Source of the DNA: Lactobacillaceae bacterium
GTDB lineage: Bacteria > Pseudomonadota > Alphaproteobacteria > RF32 > CAG-239
Reading direction: 5' to 3'
DNA: 64,000 nucleotides
NCBI GenBank assembly: GCA_031271345.1
Contig: JAISVX010000004.1
Coordinates: 1 to 64,000 of the forward strand
Shown here: one piece after another, positions 62,120 to 64,000 of the stretch
Position numbering within the stretch: position 1 is the stretch's first letter
Layout: every line of letters starts with the position of its first letter
The notes under the pieces: model-generated
Databases searched by the model: none
What the model saw: the letters and a program-made list of their open reading frames with translations, nothing else
Told to the model about the DNA's origin: nothing
Made by a program: the position numbers and the translations under genes

Positions 62120-63658
62120 TTATTTTTTGGGTTTTCTGCACATAAAAATCATTATTATATTAGCTAAGAATAATATAACGATTAGGTAGTTTCCGAATTT
62201 TCCATAAAGAGTTGGCGTGGAAAGTTTCTTTGGCAGATATATGTCGAGAATGTCTTTTTTGCCTAAAGGAATGCTGCCGAGGATTTCTCCCGTATATGAG
62301 ATGACCGCGCTGATACCCGTATTGGCAACTCTGACAATCGCAACGCCTTCTTCAACTGCGCGAAGCTGGGTTGTGACAAGGTGCTGCCTTGGACCCATGC
62401 TGTCGCCGTACCACCCGTCGTTTGTCACGTTTATCAGCCAATGCGGTTTATTTTTTTTATTAATGATTTCCGAAGGAAATATTATCTCATAACATATAAG
62501 CGGTCCAAAGCTTGGATATTTATCCAGCTCAAAGGTTTTATTGCCGCTTCCTTTGATGAAGTCTCCAACAACTTTGGTAATGGGTTTTATCCATTCTGGA
62601 AGATATTCTTTTAACGGGATAAACTCTCCAAAAGGAACCAGATGGTGTTTGTCATAATATTCTTCAATATCCCCATCTCTGTTTATAACAAAAAGAGAAT
62701 TTGCGGGTCGGTATGTTTTATCATTCTCATTATATTCGTAACGCAGGCTTCCAGTGACTAAATATCCTTTTTCTGGAGCTGCTTTGGCGGTCATCGTCAA
62801 ATGGTTTGGATCCATATCAAGAGGAAACGGGCTTGCCGTTTCGCCCCAGATGACAAAATCAACGTTATTAAGACCCGGGCTTTTGCTCATGTCTATATAT
62901 GACTTTAGATTTTCTTCAAGGGTCTGTCGGTCCCATTTAAGTTCTTGAGCAATGCTCGGCTGGACTAACCTGACTTTTATATCTGACGGGTCAAAAAATG
63001 TATTGCTTTGCAGTCTGCCGTTTCCATAAAGAAGAACGCCTAAAGTTATTGTTAAAATGACTGCCGCCGCGGTTATTCCTGATTTGGCATCCCTTTCGCT
63101 CAAATAAAGTCCCATGGCGGAACATATTAAAATTACAAACAATGAAAGTCCGTAAGTTCCAAAAATTGAGGCTGTTTGCAAAAGCCTTATATCAAAAGCT
63201 AAAACAGAACCGAATTGGTTCCATGGAAAGCCCGTTAAAATAAAGCTTCTTATCCATTCAAAAATAACCAGCATTGAACAAAAAGCCATGTATTTAAAGT
63301 AAGTGTTTCTAAATTTGTAGGCGATTAAAGCTGGTATAGCGGTAAAAAAACCAAAGACAATTCCCGCGGAAAACAGGGCTATCGGATACAGCCACCACAT
63401 TGTTTCCGCGTCAATTAGTAAAGCATTGCCCACCCATGAAAAGCCGATGGCAAAAAAACTAAAACCAAACCAATATCCAACGCCGAATGCCTTAAATGCA
63501 GTTTCCGATTTTTCTGTAAGCAGAAATAAGCCGCTGAATGTGATAAACAGGATATAAAACTGAAAAAACGGCGGCAGAGCGAGTACTGATAGCGCTCCCA
63601 GAATTAAAGCCGTCAGCTTTTTTTTGCGGCGGAGTTTATTTATTATTTCTTTCATCAT
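62120..63658 (-). CDS. lnt: Apolipoprotein N-acyltransferase
   Basis: About 513 residues from the ATG at 63658 (63655 also possible); an ATG 12 bases earlier would add four residues. The first 220 residues form about six to eight membrane helices, then a nitrilase-like domain: Glu in VIWGETASPF, Lys in YYDKHHLVPFGEF, and Cys in LICYEIIFPS form the catalytic triad. It adds the third acyl chain to lipoproteins. Its start overlaps the end of the corC-like gene. Confidence 0.93.
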   Translation of the reverse strand: MMKEIINKLRRKKKLTALILGALSVLALPPFFQFYILFITFSGLFLLTEKSETAFKAFGVGYWFGFSFFAIGFSWVGNALLIDAETMWWLYPIALFSAGIVFGFFTAIPALIAYKFRNTYFKYMAFCSMLVIFEWIRSFILTGFPWNQFGSVLAFDIRLLQTASIFGTYGLSLFVILICSAMGLYLSERDAKSGITAAAVILTITLGVLLYGNGRLQSNTFFDPSDIKVRLVQPSIAQELKWDRQTLEENLKSYIDMSKSPGLNNVDFVIWGETASPFPLDMDPNHLTMTAKAAPEKGYLVTGSLRYEYNENDKTYRPANSLFVINRDGDIEEYYDKHHLVPFGEFIPLKEYLPEWIKPITKVVGDFIKGSGNKTFELDKYPSFGPLICYEIIFPSEIINKKNKPHWLINVTNDGWYGDSMGPRQHLVTTQLRAVEEGVAIVRVANTGISAVISYTGEILGSIPLGKKDILDIYLPKKLSTPTLYGKFGNYLIVILFLANIIMIFMCRKPKK

Positions 63659-64000
63659 GCGGCAATACAATCATAACTTTTTTTATTTTTCTGGAATCAA
63701 CGTCAAGAACTCTAAACTCAATGCCGTTGTCTCCTTTAATAACTTCTCCGACATTGGGCAGTTTTTGCGCATAATGCGAAACAAGTCCGCCGAGAGTTTC
63801 AATCTCTAAGTCTTCGCATAAAGAATCATCACATATCCTTATGCCGGCAATATCGTTTATTTCTTCAATTAAAGCGCTGGCATCGGCAACAATGCTGTTG
63901 TTGTCTTTTTTAATTGCGACAAGAGGCTCTGATATATCATACTCGTCTTCAATATCTCCGACAATCTCTTCCAGCAGGTCTTCAATTGTTACTATGCCGT
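63636..64000 (-). CDS. CorC/HlyC-type CBS and transporter-associated domain protein (partial)
   Basis: Only the C-terminal 120 residues are inside the window. They begin GIVTIEDLLEEIVGDI, the end of the second CBS domain, and continue with the CorC_HlyC domain (ETLGGLVSHYAQKLPNVGE, then FRVLDVDSRKIKKV), ending VLPHDERNNK and a stop. The stop at 63636-63638 overlaps the lnt start by about 20 bases. The corC-lnt pairing is common in proteobacteria. The family is linked to magnesium or cobalt transport and membrane homeostasis. Confidence 0.88.
   Translation of the reverse strand, partial: GIVTIEDLLEEIVGDIEDEYDISEPLVAIKKDNNSIVADASALIEEINDIAGIRICDDSLCEDLEIETLGGLVSHYAQKLPNVGEVIKGDNGIEFRVLDVDSRKIKKVMIVLPHDERNNK

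Overview
The window is one contiguous stretch of an AT-rich alphaproteobacterial chromosome. The evidence is the ribosomal/RNA-polymerase block (secE, nusG, rplKAJL, rpoBC), a division/cell-wall cluster ending in ftsQ-ftsA-ftsZ with a long-linker FtsZ, DUF2066 and PerM-type genes, the corC-lnt-XRE-trmB neighbourhood and a small type II-C Cas9. pta-ackA suggests acetate-forming fermentation, and a host- or gut-associated lineage is my guess, not something the sequence proves.

Left part (1-17034). The end of tuf and an intact tRNA-Trp gene (763-838) are followed by integrated foreign DNA. The 3' end of the tRNA gene is repeated at 13725, 13899 and, degenerately, at 17018, so at least two elements seem to sit in tandem at this attachment site. 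Element 1 (about 841-13743) has a tyrosine integrase, a structured non-coding region, and a two-gene replication unit whose second protein joins an HUH Rep-like nickase to a RecQ helicase. It also carries a serine recombinase beside a res-like site, a papain-fold protein, an exported/membrane protein cluster behind a palindromic operator, a small HTH regulator, and a P-loop ATPase plus TIGR04141/DUF6119 pair that looks like defence cargo. Element 2 (about 13918-17034) has no integrase. It carries a PUA/EVE-like membrane protein, a coiled-coil tail-anchored protein, a small protein and an ApeA-like HEPN gene.

Middle part (17035-31187). Mixed chromosomal genes (SemiSWEET, diaminopimelate dehydrogenase, an exported HExxH protein, HAD phosphatase, methyltransferases, an OmpA-like lipoprotein) flank a complete type II-C CRISPR locus: a divergent tracrRNA, cas9, cas1, cas2, and an array of 19 perfect 36-bp repeats plus one degenerate repeat. 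The array is read on the minus strand from an extended -10 promoter carried inside every repeat. The degenerate repeat keeps that promoter and loses the tracrRNA-pairing core.

Right part (31188-64000). secE-nusG is separated from rplKAJL-rpoBC by two minus-strand genes of unknown function that look like distant paralogues. After rpoC come small lipoprotein and hypothetical genes, then a minus-strand mraY-ftsW-murG-murB-ftsQ-ftsA-ftsZ cluster that lacks murD, murC and ddl. Next are a PerM-like transporter, a DUF2066 protein, ndk, pta, ackA, trmB, an XRE regulator, lnt, and the 3' end of a corC-like gene.

Several single genes (17132, 21529, 31992, 32889, 44920) are GC-richer than their neighbours and lack a Shine-Dalgarno sequence, which suggests they were acquired separately. 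Family names come from motif recognition by eye; no database search was run.
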